A stretch of DNA of 64,000 nt. Source: Ktedonosporobacter rubrisoli. Lineage in GTDB: Bacteria > Chloroflexota > Ktedonobacteria > Ktedonobacterales > Ktedonobacteraceae. The position numbers and the translations under genes were made by a program. The notes beneath the pieces were generated by a model. The model searched no databases. It was given only the letters and a program-made list of their open reading frames with translations, and was not told where the DNA came from. Shown here one piece after another: positions 8,335-17,507 of this stretch. Position 1 is the stretch's first letter; every line of letters starts with the position of its first letter. Location: contig NZ_CP035758.1 of assembly GCF_004208415.1 (NCBI RefSeq), positions 8,556,001 through 8,620,000 on the forward strand, in the 5' to 3' direction.

Positions 8335-9399
8335 ATGAGATTGTGCACACGAGCACAAATGATGCTACTCGCCGGAGTCCTGCTGGTGAGCCTGAGCCTG
8401 GCAAGTTGTGGCTCAGCAGCGCCGGCGAGCCCGAGCGAGAGCATGACCTTGAAGGTAGCCCAGGTCAATAATGGGATTGGTTTTTTCACCTTGTATGTTG
8501 CGCGCAAGCAGCATTATTTCGAACAACAAGGCCTGACGCTTGATCCCTCACCTATCCCTTCCATGGGCAGCGGTTCCAAGCTAGCCTCTGCCGTCGAGGC
8601 CAACGCTGTCGAGGTTGGAGTGGGTGGCGTTACCGATGTCTTTACCATCTCGCGTGTCGATGCCTATATCAGAATGGTTGGGGCCATCTCAACCGATCTG
8701 CTCCTGGATGTGGTGGTGAGCAAGAAGTTTGAGCAGGAGACCCATTTGAGCGCCAGCAGCCCCCTTGAGCAGAAGATCCAGGGATTAAAAGGCAAGAAGA
8801 TTGGCATCTCCTCTCCAGGCAGTGCCACCGATGCCGTAGTAACCTATTTGTTGAGAAGCCAGCACCTGGATGCCCAGAAGGATGTCGTCAAGGTCAATGT
8901 CGGCGCGGAGGGACCGGGTAGACTGGCCGCGCTGCAAACTGGGCGCGTCGATGCTATCGTTGTGCCTCCCCCGGCGGGCGAGCAGGCCGAGCAACGTGGG
9001 ATTGGCGATACCTTCATCAGTCCGTCGTATGGGAATGTGCCAGGAATGAGCGGGCAGCTCTTTACCGTGGCTTTCCTTAAACAGAGCGTCATCGAGCGTA
9101 AACCACAGGCGGTACGTGCCTTTATTCGTGGGCTGGCGCAAGCCGAGGACTTCATCCAGAAGCATCCCCAGGAAGCAGAGCAGATGCTCAAGGAGTATCT
9201 CAAGCTCGATGATGCTTTGGCTCAGGCCACCTGGCAAGCCACCAAAGGCAGCATGGCCGCAAGCCCACGGGTGAGCGAACAGGCCTACGAAGTGGCCAAC
9301 CAGTTTCATGTCAAGGCTGGCCTGATTGCTCTGCCGTTGGCTTACCAGGATCTGGTGGCCACTGACGTGATTACGAGCGCATTGAGTGGAACCAAATGA
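8335..9399 (+). CDS. ABC substrate-binding lipoprotein, copy 2
   Basis: 354-residue paralogue of the preceding gene, with Cys25 in LASC and the same type-2 binding fold. Differences cluster in the segment VNNGIGFFTLYVARKQHYF (near residues 44-62), in EGPGRLAALQ near 191-200 and in VVPPPAGEQAEQRGIGDT near 209-226, places where this fold usually meets its ligand. The C-terminal third is nearly identical to copy 1. It follows copy 1 by 115 bp and the gaps before each copy resemble each other, showing that gene and leader were duplicated together. It presumably shares the same permease and ATPase. Confidence 0.92.
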   Translation: MRLCTRAQMMLLAGVLLVSLSLASCGSAAPASPSESMTLKVAQVNNGIGFFTLYVARKQHYFEQQGLTLDPSPIPSMGSGSKLASAVEANAVEVGVGGVTDVFTISRVDAYIRMVGAISTDLLLDVVVSKKFEQETHLSASSPLEQKIQGLKGKKIGISSPGSATDAVVTYLLRSQHLDAQKDVVKVNVGAEGPGRLAALQTGRVDAIVVPPPAGEQAEQRGIGDTFISPSYGNVPGMSGQLFTVAFLKQSVIERKPQAVRAFIRGLAQAEDFIQKHPQEAEQMLKEYLKLDDALAQATWQATKGSMAASPRVSEQAYEVANQFHVKAGLIALPLAYQDLVATDVITSALSGTK

Positions 9400-9518
9400 T
9401 GATAAACAGAGCGATCCAGCGCGTGGAGGGCTTTAGCAGGATGCTGGCCTCTCTATACTGAATAGAACAATTACGCTCTAGTACTCTATTTTCATTCAGG
9501 CAAGGAAGCAGGGAAAAG

Positions 9519-10586
9519 ATGAGACTACACGGACGATCACAAATCCTGTTGGTGGGAATGCTGCTGGTGAGCCTGAGCCTGGCAAGTTGTGGCTCAGCAG
9601 CGCCAGCGAGCCCGAGTAGCAGTATGACCTTGAAGGTAGCCCAGGTTGCTGATGGTCTTGCTGGATTACCTTTTTATATAGCCCAGAAGCAGCAGTATTT
9701 CGAGCAGCAGGGCTTGACCATTGATCCCTCACCAGCCCCTTCTATGGGCAGCGGTTCTAAGCTAGCGGAAGCTGTGGAGGCCAACGCTGTCGAGGTGGGT
9801 GTAGGAGGCATTACTGACGTCTTCACCATCTCGCGTGTGGATGCTTACATCAGGATGATTGGGGCTATCTCGACCGATCTGCTCCTGGATGTGGTGGTGA
9901 GCAAGAAGTTTGAGCAAGAGAGCCATCTGAGTGCCAGCAGCCCCCTTGAGCAGAAGATCCATGGTCTGGTGGGCAAAAGGATCGGCATCTCCGCGCCGGG
10001 TAGCGCCACAGATGCCCTGGTGACCTATTTGTTGAGAAGTCAGCACCTGGATGCGCAAAAGGATGTGGTCAAGGTCAATGTGGGCGCTAATAGCGCGGCT
10101 ATGCTCGCGGCCTTGCAGACCGGGCGTGTGGATGCCGTCGCGGTTGGAGCTCCGGGAGGAGAACAAGCCGAAGAGCGTGGCATCGGCGAGACCTTCATTA
10201 GCCCATCACGTGGGGATGTGCCGAACATGAGTGGACAGCTCTTCACTGTAGCCTATCTCAAGCAAAAGGTGATTGAGAGTAAGCCACAGGCGGTACGGGC
10301 CTTTATTCGTGGGCTGGCGCAAGCCGAGGACTTCATCCAGAAGCATCCCCAGGAAGCAGAGCGCATGCTCAAGGAGTATCTCAAGCTCGATGATGCTTTG
10401 GCTCAGGCCACCTGGCAAGCCACTAAAGGCAGCATGGCCGCCACGCCTCGGGTCAGTAAGCAATCCTACGAAGTGGCCAACCAGTTTCATGTCAAGGCCG
10501 GCCTAATTGCTCTACCGTTGGCTTACCAGGATCTGGTGGCCACTGACGTGATTACGAGCGCACTCAGTGGGTCCAGCCGTGCTTAG
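9519..10586 (+). CDS. ABC substrate-binding lipoprotein, copy 3
   Basis: 355-residue paralogue; the lipobox Cys is at residue 24. It keeps the type-2 binding fold and the shared motifs AVEANAVEVGVGG and GKRIGISAPGSATDA. The diversified first segment reads ADGLAGLPFYIAQKQQYF and the second VAVGAPGGEQAEERGIG. It ends SSRA, slightly longer than copies 1 and 2. The gap after it leads to the methyltransferase gene 90 bp downstream. Role as for the other copies; the variation pattern suggests a related but different ligand, which is inference. Confidence 0.92.
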   Translation: MRLHGRSQILLVGMLLVSLSLASCGSAAPASPSSSMTLKVAQVADGLAGLPFYIAQKQQYFEQQGLTIDPSPAPSMGSGSKLAEAVEANAVEVGVGGITDVFTISRVDAYIRMIGAISTDLLLDVVVSKKFEQESHLSASSPLEQKIHGLVGKRIGISAPGSATDALVTYLLRSQHLDAQKDVVKVNVGANSAAMLAALQTGRVDAVAVGAPGGEQAEERGIGETFISPSRGDVPNMSGQLFTVAYLKQKVIESKPQAVRAFIRGLAQAEDFIQKHPQEAERMLKEYLKLDDALAQATWQATKGSMAATPRVSKQSYEVANQFHVKAGLIALPLAYQDLVATDVITSALSGSSRA

Positions 10587-10676
10587 TGAGGAAGTCCATG
10601 AAGCACGAACAACGTTCTCTGTCGCACCTTTTTGAAGTCAGTTTGCAGAAAAAGAATCAAGAAAGAAGGAACATCT

Positions 10677-11570
10677 ATGACCTCCATTTCGTTTGATGCA
10701 GTGGCCCATCGCTATGATGCCTCACGCGGCTTTTCTCAAGACGTCACCAGGCAGCTTACCGAGGCAATAGTGGCGTTGCTGGGGACAAAGCGTGAGGAGC
10801 GCATTTTTGAGGTCGGCGTGGGCACCGGACGGATTGCGCTTCCCCTGCTTGAGTATGGTTATCACTATACTGGCGTCGATATCTCGATGAAGATGCTCGA
10901 TAAGTTTCAGGACAAGCTTCAGCCGGCTGGCTGGCGAGAAAAGGCCTTGCCCTGGGGAAGTCTGCCCAACGAGCAACTGACAGAGAGGCAGCCCGAAGTA
11001 CGGCATTTTGTGCATGAGGGGAAGGCGGGAGAGCTCAGGCTGGTTGTCGCTGATATGACCGAGCTTCCCTTTCACTCCCAATCCTTTGATGTAGTCATCG
11101 CCACCCACGTCTTTCACCTCATCAGTAGCTGGCAAGATGCGCTCAAGGAGATCTTGCGCGTGCTCAAGCCGGGCGGTCTGCTGCTGCGCTGCTTGAATGA
11201 GGGCTGGGAGAAGCAATGGCACTCAGGAGCGCAGGACATCAAAACGCAGTGGAGCAGCATCGTCGAGGAACTGGGGGGGACGACGCGCTTGCCAGGGGCG
11301 ACAGATCAGGAAGTCACCACGTGGCTGCAACAGATGGGCTTGTCTACGGAGCTAATACCAGTGACCAGTTTCCAGAGCGAGACGCGGCCTCGCGTTATCC
11401 TTGAGGAGATCGAGCAACGGCTCTGGACTTATGCCTCCGTGGTCCCCGACGCCATATTTTATCCGGCTCTCGAACGCTTGCGCGTGTGGGCACATGAACA
11501 TTATGGGGAAAATCTCGATACGACCTATGTGAAACAGACAAGGCTCGCGATAGGCAAGACACAGGTGTAA
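10677..11570 (+). CDS. Class I SAM-dependent methyltransferase
   Basis: 297 residues. Motif I is IFEVGVGTGRIALPLLEYGY at about residues 40-60, an acidic VDIS at the end of strand 2 follows, then VVADMTELPF and a post-motif KPGGLLLRCL. This is the UbiE/Methyltransf_11 type, but with a C-terminal 100-residue extension carrying aromatic residues. The start is ATG at 10677 with AAGGA 8 nt upstream; an upstream in-frame start lacks a ribosome site. It sits between binding-protein copies 3 and 4, on the same strand, so it may act on the imported compound or be a passenger of the duplication. It contains an intact in-frame G7 tract near 11272. Confidence 0.9.
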   Translation: MTSISFDAVAHRYDASRGFSQDVTRQLTEAIVALLGTKREERIFEVGVGTGRIALPLLEYGYHYTGVDISMKMLDKFQDKLQPAGWREKALPWGSLPNEQLTERQPEVRHFVHEGKAGELRLVVADMTELPFHSQSFDVVIATHVFHLISSWQDALKEILRVLKPGGLLLRCLNEGWEKQWHSGAQDIKTQWSSIVEELGGTTRLPGATDQEVTTWLQQMGLSTELIPVTSFQSETRPRVILEEIEQRLWTYASVVPDAIFYPALERLRVWAHEHYGENLDTTYVKQTRLAIGKTQV

Positions 11571-11695
11571 TGAGCAATTCGTAAACTTTACGATTTGCGC
11601 GTGCTCCCTCGGCCCTGGCTGTTAGGTTCGCAAAGGTTGCGAGACGTTGCTAATTTGTAGCTGAGCCCTATTTGGAGACGAGAAAGCAAAGAAAG

Positions 11696-12768
11696 ATGAA
11701 AGCGCGGTCACGAGCACAATTTGGGCTGCTCACAGGTATGCTGTTGCTAAGTCTGAGCCTGGCAAGTTGCGGCTCATCAGCGCCGACGAGCCCGACCAAC
11801 TCTATGACCCTAAAAGTTGCCCAGGTTGCTGATATACTCCCGGGTTTTCCTTTCTATGTCGCGCGCAAACAACATTTTTTTGAGAAGCAAGGCCTGACCC
11901 TTGACCCCTCGCCACCTCCTTCCATGGGAGGTGGTTCCAAACTGGCGGCCGCCGTGGAGGCCAATGCCGTCGAGGTCGGAGTGGGTGGCGTTACCGATGT
12001 CTTTACCATTTCGCATGTTGATGTCTATCTCAGAATTATCGGGGCAATTTCTACTGACATGTTGATGGATATTGTGGTAAGTAAGAAGTTTGAGCAAGAG
12101 AGCCATCTGAGTGTCAGCAGTTCCCTTGAGCAAAAAATCCATGGCCTGATCGGCAAAAAGGTGGGCATCTCAGCGCCAGGCAGCGCGACTGATGCCATGG
12201 TGACCTATCTGTTCAGAAGTCAGCACCTCGATTCACAAAGAGATGTGGTCAAAGTGAATGTGGGGGCCGATAGCTCTGCTATGCTGGCTGCGCTACAAAG
12301 TGGGCGCGTCGATGCCATCGCGGTTGCTCCTCCGGCAGGAGAGCAGGCGGAACTACGGGGAATTGGGGATACCTTTATCAGTCCGGCGCGTGGGGATATA
12401 CCCGATTTGAGTGGGCAGTCTTTGCTGTGGCCTATCTCAAACAAAAGGTGATTGAGAGTAAGCCACTGGCGGTGCGCGCCTTTATTCGCGGTCTGGCGCA
12501 AGCCGAGGACTTCATCCAGAAACATCCCCAGGAAGCAGAGCAGATGCTCAAGGAGTATCTCAAGCTCGATGATGCTTTGGCTCAGGCCACCTGGCAAGCC
12601 ACCAAAGGCAGCATGGCCGCAAGCCCACGCGTGAGCGAGCAAGCCTACGAGGTGGCCAACCAGTTTCATGTCAAGGCCGGCTTGATCGCCTTGCCCCTGG
12701 CCTATCACGATCTGGTGGCTTCCGACGTGATTAGCAAAGCCCTGGCAAATTCCTCAAGCTCTTCGTAA
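11696..12768 (+). pseudogene. ABC substrate-binding lipoprotein, copy 4, broken by a 1-nt deletion
   Basis: The reading frame starts like the other copies (lipobox Cys25 in LASC) and runs to residue ~240, where the frame changes. Aligning DNA with copies 1-3 shows the codons CAG-CTC-TTC reduced to CAG-TCT-TT: one C is missing between 12418 and 12419. The upstream frame ends at 12451 after GQSLLWPISNKR; the remaining C-terminal 110 residues continue in another frame to 12768 and are nearly identical to the other copies. Adding one base gives a 357-residue protein. It is either a decayed copy or a sequence error; the site is not a homopolymer, which makes an error less likely. The ATG at 11696 matches the other copies; an upstream TTG is unlikely. 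Confidence 0.85.
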
Positions 12769-12776
12769 TCTTCAGC

Positions 12777-12816
12777 GCCTCTCCTGAAGCATACTTTATG
12801 CCGCTTCAGGAGAGGC
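12777..12816. terminator. Hairpin ending the ABC locus
   Basis: Perfect 14-bp stem, GCCTCTCCTGAAGC at 12777-12790 pairing with 12803-12816, 12-nt loop. It lies between the end of binding-protein copy 4 (+) and the end of the secreted-protein gene (-). No T run on either side, so it is a convergent-gene terminator by position. Confidence 0.6.
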
Positions 12817-12834
12817 AAAGCTAACAGTTATATG

Positions 12835-13347
12835 CTATGAAGGAAACTTTCCACTGCCAGGAGCGTATATCCAGCTTCGCCCATCGGTAAAGTGAATAGC
12901 TCCATTACCCGAGACCAGAACTGCTCCCGGATCTTCATAGAGCATTGTGCTTGATAGTGAGCAGCCGCCCTCCAGACCAAAGTTATCAACGGTAGGTTCA
13001 GCGTCATCATTCACATAGACAGTTGACTGCAAATTGTCGACGCTGGTGCAATTAAGGGCGTAGATCTGGCTCCAGAATGTATTGCAGGCATCAGATCTCC
13101 AGAAACGGAATGTACCGACCTGAGTACTGCCGGCATAGACGGGAGTATCCTGTAGCATATGGAAGTTGTCGGTACAATGGGTCTGGACAGCCTTGTACTT
13201 ATTACAACTTACTCCACTACAATAAATGAGGACGCTTGCTTGAGTGTTTGCATGAGTACCTGTACTACTGGCGAGGGCCGGTGTGTTCGCGAGTGTAAAC
13301 ATAATGAGCACTATTGCCAATACGGAGGGGAAATAAAACTTTTTCAT
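12835..13347 (-). CDS. Small secreted Cys-containing protein, DUF2690-like
   Basis: 170 residues with a clear Sec signal peptide: KK, a hydrophobic core, then ALA-S near residue 27. The mature part holds a segment PVYAGSTQVGTFRFWRSDAC followed by N-x-F-W-x-Q-I, which resembles the V-x-L-R-Y-S-x-x-C-x-A-x-W-x-R-I core of DUF2690 proteins from Actinobacteria. Several cysteines (VSCNKY, HCTDNF, DACNTF, LNCTS, GGCSLS) would form disulfides outside the cell. No enzyme motif was recognised. It stands alone between two convergent or divergent neighbours. Secretion is well supported; the family call is by eye. Confidence 0.7.
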   Translation of the reverse strand: MKKFYFPSVLAIVLIMFTLANTPALASSTGTHANTQASVLIYCSGVSCNKYKAVQTHCTDNFHMLQDTPVYAGSTQVGTFRFWRSDACNTFWSQIYALNCTSVDNLQSTVYVNDDAEPTVDNFGLEGGCSLSSTMLYEDPGAVLVSGNGAIHFTDGRSWIYAPGSGKFPS

Positions 13348-13591
13348 GCAGTTGCTCTTTCTTTACCTATAATGAATCCACATGCTTTATCAGTCTTTAA
13401 CGTTAAGAATATGGTTATGCATATAACACGTCGAATATTTCCTGTATTTACCGCTAATTTTCCTGCTTTTGCAGAATGCTCCTTATGTATGGGGAGGGAG
13501 ATTGATGCCTGGGCGCTTGAGGGTAGCTGCAAAAAACGGTGTACAATGTGGGTGAGCATAGATTGTTTCTGTTCTATAAGGAGAGATAAAG

Positions 13592-14569
13592 ATGCGAGCA
13601 GTGATTATTACGCGGCCGGGAGGGCCGGAAGTGCTAGAGATACAGGATATCGCGCGGCCTGAGCCGACTGGCGAGCAGGTACGGGTACGTGTGCGCGCCG
13701 CGGGACTCAATCGGGCCGATCTCGCGCAACGCGCTGGCCACTATCCTGCTCCGGCTGGCTCGCCCGCAGATATTCCCGGCCTGGAGTTTGCCGGCGAAGT
13801 AGATGCTCTTGGTCCATTAGCCCGAGCCTGGAAGCCTGGTCAGCGCGTGATGGGGATTGCTGGGGGCGGCGCTCAGGCTGAGTACTTGCTTGTGCACGAA
13901 GGGATGCTGGTCGAGATTCCCGAGAATCTGGACTTTGTGCAGGCTGCGGCCATACCTGAGGTCTTTATGACGGCGCACGACGCTCTTTTTACCCAGGCCG
14001 GCTTGCAGATGGGCGAGCGCGTACTGATTCACGCTGCGGGCAGCGGTGTGGGCACGGCGGCGATCCAGCTGGCTCATGCTGCAGGGGCAACGGTCTTTGG
14101 CACCTCGCGTACGCCCGAGAAGCTGGAACGAGCCAAACCGCTGGGGCTGGATGTTGGTCTGGATGCCCAGAACTTTGCTGCTGAGGTTAAGAGCCTGACC
14201 AGCGGAGCCGGTGTACAGGTAGTCCTGGATTTCATCGGCGCGGCATACATGCAACATAATCTAGAAGCCCTGGCTCCCTGGGGGCGCCTGGTCTTTCTGG
14301 CCACTCTGGGCGGCTTGCAGGCCGAGGTCAATCTAGGTCTGGTGATGAGCAAGCGCTTGCGCATAAGCGGCTGCACTTTGCGCTCGCGCACCCTGGAGGA
14401 AAAGCTGGCAGTGACACGCCGCTTCGCAACTCACGTCTTGCCCTTGCTCATGAGCTCACGCATAGAGCCGATTGTCGAGCACGCCTATTCCCTGCCCGAG
14501 ATTGCCGAGGCGCATCAAGCTATGGCCGCGAATAAGAACTTTGGCAAGCTGGTCCTCAAGATCGATTAA
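13592..14569 (+). CDS. NADPH:quinone oxidoreductase family protein (zinc-free MDR)
   Basis: 325 residues, the usual length of the quinone oxidoreductase/PIG3 branch of medium-chain dehydrogenases. Seen: the N-terminal GroES-like fold (GGPEVLEIQDIARPEP), AGLNRADLAQRAGHYP at about residues 37-52, then a Rossmann domain with AAGSGVGTAAIQLAHAAGA and a basic SRTPEK after strand 2 that favours NADPH. Cysteine and histidine ligands for catalytic zinc are absent. It reduces quinones or alpha,beta-unsaturated carbonyls by two electrons. AAGGAG lies 9-10 nt before the ATG. Single-gene unit, convergent with the TIR/binding-protein pair. Confidence 0.93.
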   Translation: MRAVIITRPGGPEVLEIQDIARPEPTGEQVRVRVRAAGLNRADLAQRAGHYPAPAGSPADIPGLEFAGEVDALGPLARAWKPGQRVMGIAGGGAQAEYLLVHEGMLVEIPENLDFVQAAAIPEVFMTAHDALFTQAGLQMGERVLIHAAGSGVGTAAIQLAHAAGATVFGTSRTPEKLERAKPLGLDVGLDAQNFAAEVKSLTSGAGVQVVLDFIGAAYMQHNLEALAPWGRLVFLATLGGLQAEVNLGLVMSKRLRISGCTLRSRTLEEKLAVTRRFATHVLPLLMSSRIEPIVEHAYSLPEIAEAHQAMAANKNFGKLVLKID

Positions 14570-14626
14570 GTTGAACGGTGCGAGAGGAGGCCAGTTGCCG
14601 GCTATCCCCTCGCCCGCTGCCGTTGC

Positions 14627-16390
14627 TTAAGAACCCAGATGATCCTGTTGCTCAATATACTCTATATGCGTGTTTGCTTTTTCATCAATCGAAAGGATTA
14701 AGAAGGTTTTGTTCTGCAGCCTGGTTACCCCGTCTTCATTAGGAGCGAAATCAAGCAGGCCGCTAACTCCCTGCACGGTATTTGCGCCATGTAATTCGTT
14801 AAGTTGATTATTGACTTCCTCTGTGAGATGAGGTGGAGTTGGTACGCGCAGTAGAGCTCTTCTAGCAGCTTCTAGCAGTGTCTTTGTCGCATCATAGCTG
14901 AGTATCGCATGGTTATCAGCCCGGTCACAGCCATATGGTCCATCTGGGCATTGTTTGTGAGTAGGATCGAAGATAGACCAGCTCAATGGATTTTTTCCAT
15001 AGTTTTGTAGGAACAGTGGCATTTGCTGCTGCTGATCCCATTCATCAGGGAAAGCGAAGCCCACAAAGTACATGCGCCCTCTGGCGGTATCTGGATAATT
15101 GCCGCGCAAGTTATAGAGCGTATCACCACCAATAATCGGTATATGCTTATAGGGCTCCTGTTTGAGCAAGGGATCTTGCAATAGTTCACTAGCATCATCC
15201 GAATTCCCTGCAAAGAAGATGAAATCTATACCTTTATCCAGCGCTGTGTTTAATATGTTATGGATATTATATTGTGGAGTTATCTTGGAATAATTCTTGC
15301 GTTTGGAGGAAGTATCTGGCCCGGCAAAATTATGCTCAAAATCGTCGGCTAGGTTCTGACTATAGAGATCGTCCTGATTGCCTAAGATAAGGCCGTGTTT
15401 CAACTTTTTGTGTAACTTATCTGACAAGTTTACCTGGATAAAATCGCTGAGAGCTCTGGCTTGGTCGTTGTTAGTTGGCGTTACACTTCTAAAGTAAGGG
15501 AAGTCTTCGGCGAGGTTGTCGCCAGATGCGTTCTGGGAAACTGCGGGAAGATGGGCCCGGTTTAAGATAGGCATGGCAAATCCTGTGATATTGCTTGTTG
15601 GCAAGCCAATAATTCCAATAAAACGCTCAGGATTATAATTGCTCTGTTGATATTGGATGATTTGTTGCGCTATCTGCTGGGAAGCTTCTTTATCGTGAGC
15701 GGCGTCGGTAAATAGGTTTGCGATCACTACCAGCACCAAGGTATTCTCCGGCAAGGCCTGGACATGTTGGGTACCCTTATTGGTCGAGGGGAAGTCGATT
15801 GCCGGGATATGCTGGCATTGTGCTAAGCCAGCATATGTATTGTACTCGTGCTGAGCAAAAAAGATTCCCTGGAGATCTGATCTCCCGCTGTTAATATAAA
15901 CTCCTTCCAAAATCGCGGTAGCTACAAGGATGATATAAGGTCGTCCAGAATCTCGAACGCATTGATCTTCAAGATAGATAAGTGCTTCTGCATCATAGGG
16001 CTCTTGCTGAATGGCTTGCTGCCAGTAATTTTTTGCCTGTTCTGTTTGCTGTGCCTTAAATGCTTGAGCGGCCAGAAGCTTGTTCTGACCATCTGTTCTT
16101 TGGGTATCGAATGCCAATGTGCCATCGCTCAGGCCCTGACATATATTGCCTGCTGTAACCGTACCGCCAATGCCATTTTTATCCCCGCTGCAGAGATTAT
16201 TGAATGGATCGACAGCAGCGGAACGGGAAGGAGGTTGCATGGAATGCAGTCTAAAGAGGTAGAAAAGGCTGCCGCCAATGATAATAACTAGTAGTGCAAA
16301 GGTTAAAATGATTAACTTTCTCCCAGGTGACCTAATAGGCCAGGGAAATAGCCTTCGTGAGGGAATGGAAGGTTGAAGAGAAGCAGTCAA
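14627..16390 (-). CDS. Membrane-anchored type-1 periplasmic-binding receptor, partner or C-terminal half of the TIR gene
   Basis: 587 residues if read from a TTG at 16390. TM helix at about residues 25-48 (KLIILTFALLVIIIGGSLFY), a linker, a helical repeat-like segment (about 90-140: AAQAFKAQQTEQAKNYWQQA), then a Peripla_BP_6-like ligand fold to the end. The same TM-repeat-binding order, with shared wording such as GDTLYNLRGNYPDTARGRMY and YDATKTLLEAARR, recurs in the kinase receptors at 28609 and 31426. The TTG overlaps the TIR stop by 4 nt (TTGA), has no ribosome site, and the first ATG lies after the TM helix. The frame is open without any usual start back to 16504. One extra C in the C6 at 16399-16404 would fuse it to the TIR gene. 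Confidence 0.8.
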   Translation of the reverse strand: MTASLQPSIPSRRLFPWPIRSPGRKLIILTFALLVIIIGGSLFYLFRLHSMQPPSRSAAVDPFNNLCSGDKNGIGGTVTAGNICQGLSDGTLAFDTQRTDGQNKLLAAQAFKAQQTEQAKNYWQQAIQQEPYDAEALIYLEDQCVRDSGRPYIILVATAILEGVYINSGRSDLQGIFFAQHEYNTYAGLAQCQHIPAIDFPSTNKGTQHVQALPENTLVLVVIANLFTDAAHDKEASQQIAQQIIQYQQSNYNPERFIGIIGLPTSNITGFAMPILNRAHLPAVSQNASGDNLAEDFPYFRSVTPTNNDQARALSDFIQVNLSDKLHKKLKHGLILGNQDDLYSQNLADDFEHNFAGPDTSSKRKNYSKITPQYNIHNILNTALDKGIDFIFFAGNSDDASELLQDPLLKQEPYKHIPIIGGDTLYNLRGNYPDTARGRMYFVGFAFPDEWDQQQQMPLFLQNYGKNPLSWSIFDPTHKQCPDGPYGCDRADNHAILSYDATKTLLEAARRALLRVPTPPHLTEEVNNQLNELHGANTVQGVSGLLDFAPNEDGVTRLQNKTFLILSIDEKANTHIEYIEQQDHLGS

Positions 16391-17151
16391 GCTATTCTGG
16401 GGGGATGCTGAGTAGCAGATGTCGTACTCCCTGGGAGGCTGATCTGATTCGAGGCAGATTGTTGATCTGGCGATGTAGAGGGAGTCTGGAAGTTGCCTGT
16501 CTGTTTAAGCTTCCTACTGTGCTTGATCTCTCGGATATTTGTTCGCTGACGGGTTTTTATTGGTCGACGGTCATTGAGCTTGCGCGTAGATCTTGCTGTT
16601 GTTCTGGCTGGCTGGCCTGCTGGCAGCTCTATTGGTTCGCCTTGCGCATTCTGGAAGAGCATGGTTTGTTGCGTTGCCGCTGAGGACTTGAGCTTTTCAA
16701 GTATTCTGCATATTCCTTGAACGATATTCAAGAATGCCTTATCCTTATCGGGCCACGAGAGGACAGGCCTGCGATCTGAGGGGAGAGGTTCTAGGTCATG
16801 AAAGGGTGGATGCTTCCAATCGCATGGACGCAAGAGAATAGGAATAAGATATGCTTTGCCTTGCGCGCTTAATTCAAGGGCTTTGCGCATTTCTTTCCCT
16901 AAGCAATAGTCTGAGTCTAAAAAATATGGGCTGATGAACCATATGATGAGATCTGCTTGCTCTAGATGCTTATCAAGCTCTTTTTCCCAATCTTTGCCTG
17001 CAGTAACATCTCGGCAGTCCCAGCGATCATCGATCTGATGTTGTCGACGCATGTTAGCCATATGTGCTTTTAGTCGTAAGAGATAACTTTCATCCTGCCT
17101 TGCATAAGCCCAGAAAACCTTGGGTGGAGGTAGCGCTGATTGCGAAGACAT
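16387..17151 (-). CDS. TIR-domain protein, effector half of a split TIR-receptor
   Basis: 254 residues. Residues 10-130 form a bacterial TIR domain: VFWAYARQDE strand A, DDRWDCRDVTAGKDW (BB-loop region), ADLIIWFISPYFLDSDYC and the conserved Glu87 in LGKE, the position of the catalytic Glu of TIR NAD+-cleaving enzymes. A basic, Ser/Thr/Pro/Gln-rich linker fills residues 150-254, as between kinase and TM in the two receptor kinases nearby. The frame ends HPPRIA-stop right after a C6 tract. The ATG at 17151 has GAGAGGA upstream. TIR enzymes usually cleave NAD+ or make cyclic-ADP-ribose signals after a sensor fires; here the sensor would be the downstream binding-protein gene. NADase activity is inference from the Glu and fold. 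Confidence 0.88.
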   Translation of the reverse strand: MSSQSALPPPKVFWAYARQDESYLLRLKAHMANMRRQHQIDDRWDCRDVTAGKDWEKELDKHLEQADLIIWFISPYFLDSDYCLGKEMRKALELSAQGKAYLIPILLRPCDWKHPPFHDLEPLPSDRRPVLSWPDKDKAFLNIVQGICRILEKLKSSAATQQTMLFQNAQGEPIELPAGQPARTTARSTRKLNDRRPIKTRQRTNIREIKHSRKLKQTGNFQTPSTSPDQQSASNQISLPGSTTSATQHPPRIA

Positions 17152-17507
17152 CGGGCCTTTTTCCTCTCTCTAAACTTACTATATGGATAAAAAAAGGAGA
17201 AGCCAGGTTCTTAAGGCGCCGGGATTATTATCAGGGCAGACAAGGCTATTCGCGCAAACCTGCCAATGAAGCATAGAGAATTTAGTATATTATACTAGCG
17301 TTATTTTACAACTTTTTGCGGAACATTGCAGCATGAATAGGTGAATATTCTCTTGAGGAAATTGAGCCTATAAAGGCCACAGCAGGATCGTTAGCTTGCT
17401 TGAAGCAAATAAGACATTGTTTCTCCTGCTGTGATTGCTTGTTGGCTGCGCTCTGGCCTGGTATGGAGTAGATGAAGCAGTATATTCAACTATGGACTGT
17501 ACAATAG
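17152..17507. other. Gap upstream of the TIR gene
   Basis: No gene seen. It holds a TATAGT -10-like element (minus strand, 17178-17183) without a clear -35 that could serve the TIR gene, and a perfect palindrome TAGTATA-T-TATACTA at 17283-17297 that may be an operator. Confidence 0.4.
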
